Shown here: in pieces, positions 40,060-40,644 of the stretch
Position numbering within the stretch: the stretch's first letter is position 1
Layout: each line of letters starts with the position of its first letter
Source of the DNA: Lachnospiraceae bacterium
GTDB lineage: Bacteria > Bacillota_A > Clostridia > Lachnospirales > Lachnospiraceae
DNA: 40,644 nucleotides
Direction: 5' to 3'
NCBI GenBank assembly: GCA_009774655.1
Contig: VSOD01000002.1
Coordinates: 1-40,644, forward strand
Made by a program: the position numbers and the translations under genes
Notes under the pieces: model-generated
What the model saw: only the letters and a program-made list of their open reading frames with translations
What the model was told of the DNA's origin: nothing
Databases searched by the model: none

Positions 40060-40644
40060 GTATTCCGTCATATTAACACCCGTCTCTTCTTTGAAACATC
40101 TGTAGAAATATTTCGGATCGGAAAATCCTACACTGTAGGGGATCTGATCTTTTGGCACCGCGTCCGTGGAGATCAGAATCTTGGCTTTCTCGATACGGTA
40201 CCGACGCAGGAATTTGGCATAGTTCTCCCCGATATCCCGACTGAACAGGAAAGAGAAATATTCTGCGCTGATTCCCAGGTTTTCCGCCAGATCCTTCTGG
40301 GATAGCTTCGTAGCATAGCTGCACTGAATAATATCCAATGCCTTTAAAATCAACGGATGGGCATCCGGATACTGGCTTTTTAAGTCCGTCTGACCCTTTT
40401 CCCCGCAAAATGCGGCCGTTTCCCCTTCCTGCAGACGCTTCCACACCGCCTCCACATCCTCCAGCGTCAGCGGCTTCACCAGATATTCCACAACGCCCAG
40501 CGATATGGCCTGTCTGGCCAGCTCAAATTCTTCATAGGCGCTGATGATCACAAATCTGGTCTTCACACCACCCCGCGCCTGCACCGCCTTGATCATGGAA
40601 ATCCCGTCCATGATCGGCATCTTGATATCCGTAAAGACCACATC
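40042..40644 (-). CDS. AraC-type response regulator, YesN-like (5' end outside window)
   Basis: The visible 200 residues include the end of a receiver domain (phospho-acceptor Asp in VVFTDIKMPIMDG, switch Ser in VIISAYEEFE, Lys in YLVKPL) and a C-terminal AraC-type DNA-binding domain (about the last 95 residues; two helix-turn-helix units, LSQKDLAENLGISAEYFSFLF and IPYSVGFSDPKYFYRCFKEETG). Its partner kinase (YesM-type) is presumably beyond the window. It should activate the importer operon, which starts just downstream in the same orientation. Confidence 0.92.
   Translation of the reverse strand, partial: DVVFTDIKMPIMDGISMIKAVQARGGVKTRFVIISAYEEFELARQAISLGVVEYLVKPLTLEDVEAVWKRLQEGETAAFCGEKGQTDLKSQYPDAHPLILKALDIIQCSYATKLSQKDLAENLGISAEYFSFLFSRDIGENYAKFLRRYRIEKAKILISTDAVPKDQIPYSVGFSDPKYFYRCFKEETGVNMTEYKKTKC

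Overview
The window looks like chromosome of a motile, saccharolytic gut-type Firmicute, most likely Lachnospiraceae. This is inferred from gene content (csrA beside tandem flagellins, PPi-type phosphofructokinase, GHKL/LytTR signalling, YesN-type response regulator with a sugar ABC importer, GH31/GH13 enzymes), strong AGGAGG ribosome sites, and -10/-35 promoters of Gram-positive type. No rRNA, tRNA, prophage or IS element was recognised. Most genes are on the minus strand.

Layout. 1-1092: 3'-truncated AAA/DUF4143 ATPase gene, with four 33-bp-spaced direct repeats just upstream of its promoter. 1313-7503: sugar-acid catabolism (gntP permease, IlvD/Edd-type dehydratase, KDPG aldolase, KDG kinase) and a divergently numbered but co-oriented FadR-type regulator whose likely palindromic operators overlap the gntP promoter. 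7556-11791: cardiolipin synthase, GH13 alpha-glucosidase and a decayed GPH sugar transporter, with a 42-bp minisatellite between the first two. 11870-13284: ECF S-component and DUF4430 lipoprotein behind a probable cobalamin riboswitch. 13457-14761: OxlT-like MFS transporter. 14923-18836 (plus strand): ECF sigma factor, membrane protein, ABC ATPase and permease. 18949-22363: AT-rich block with a lipoprotein, LytTR response regulator and GHKL kinase, bounded by direct repeats. 22437-25852: glycogen phosphorylase and LacI regulator. 26147-29975: a 40-residue ORF, two flagellins, csrA, and a recombinase lying between inverted recombination-site-like palindromes. 30124-31350: phosphofructokinase. 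31490-40644: YesL protein, two GH31 enzymes, an ABC sugar importer and an AraC-type response regulator cut by the window edge.

The most interesting system is at 27.4-30.0 kb. A small tyrosine recombinase is bracketed by two 29-bp sites (11-bp arms, 7-bp asymmetric core) that are 28/29 identical in inverted orientation. Inside the bracket, just after the recombinase gene, lies a near-perfect sigma-28 promoter that points away from csrA as assembled. Inversion would aim it at csrA. Both flagellin leaders carry a co-varying hairpin with GGA in its loop, the type of site CsrA binds. Together this reads as a self-inverting, flagellar-sigma-dependent switch of csrA that would phase-vary flagellin translation. 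This is inference from sequence; inversion itself has not been observed.
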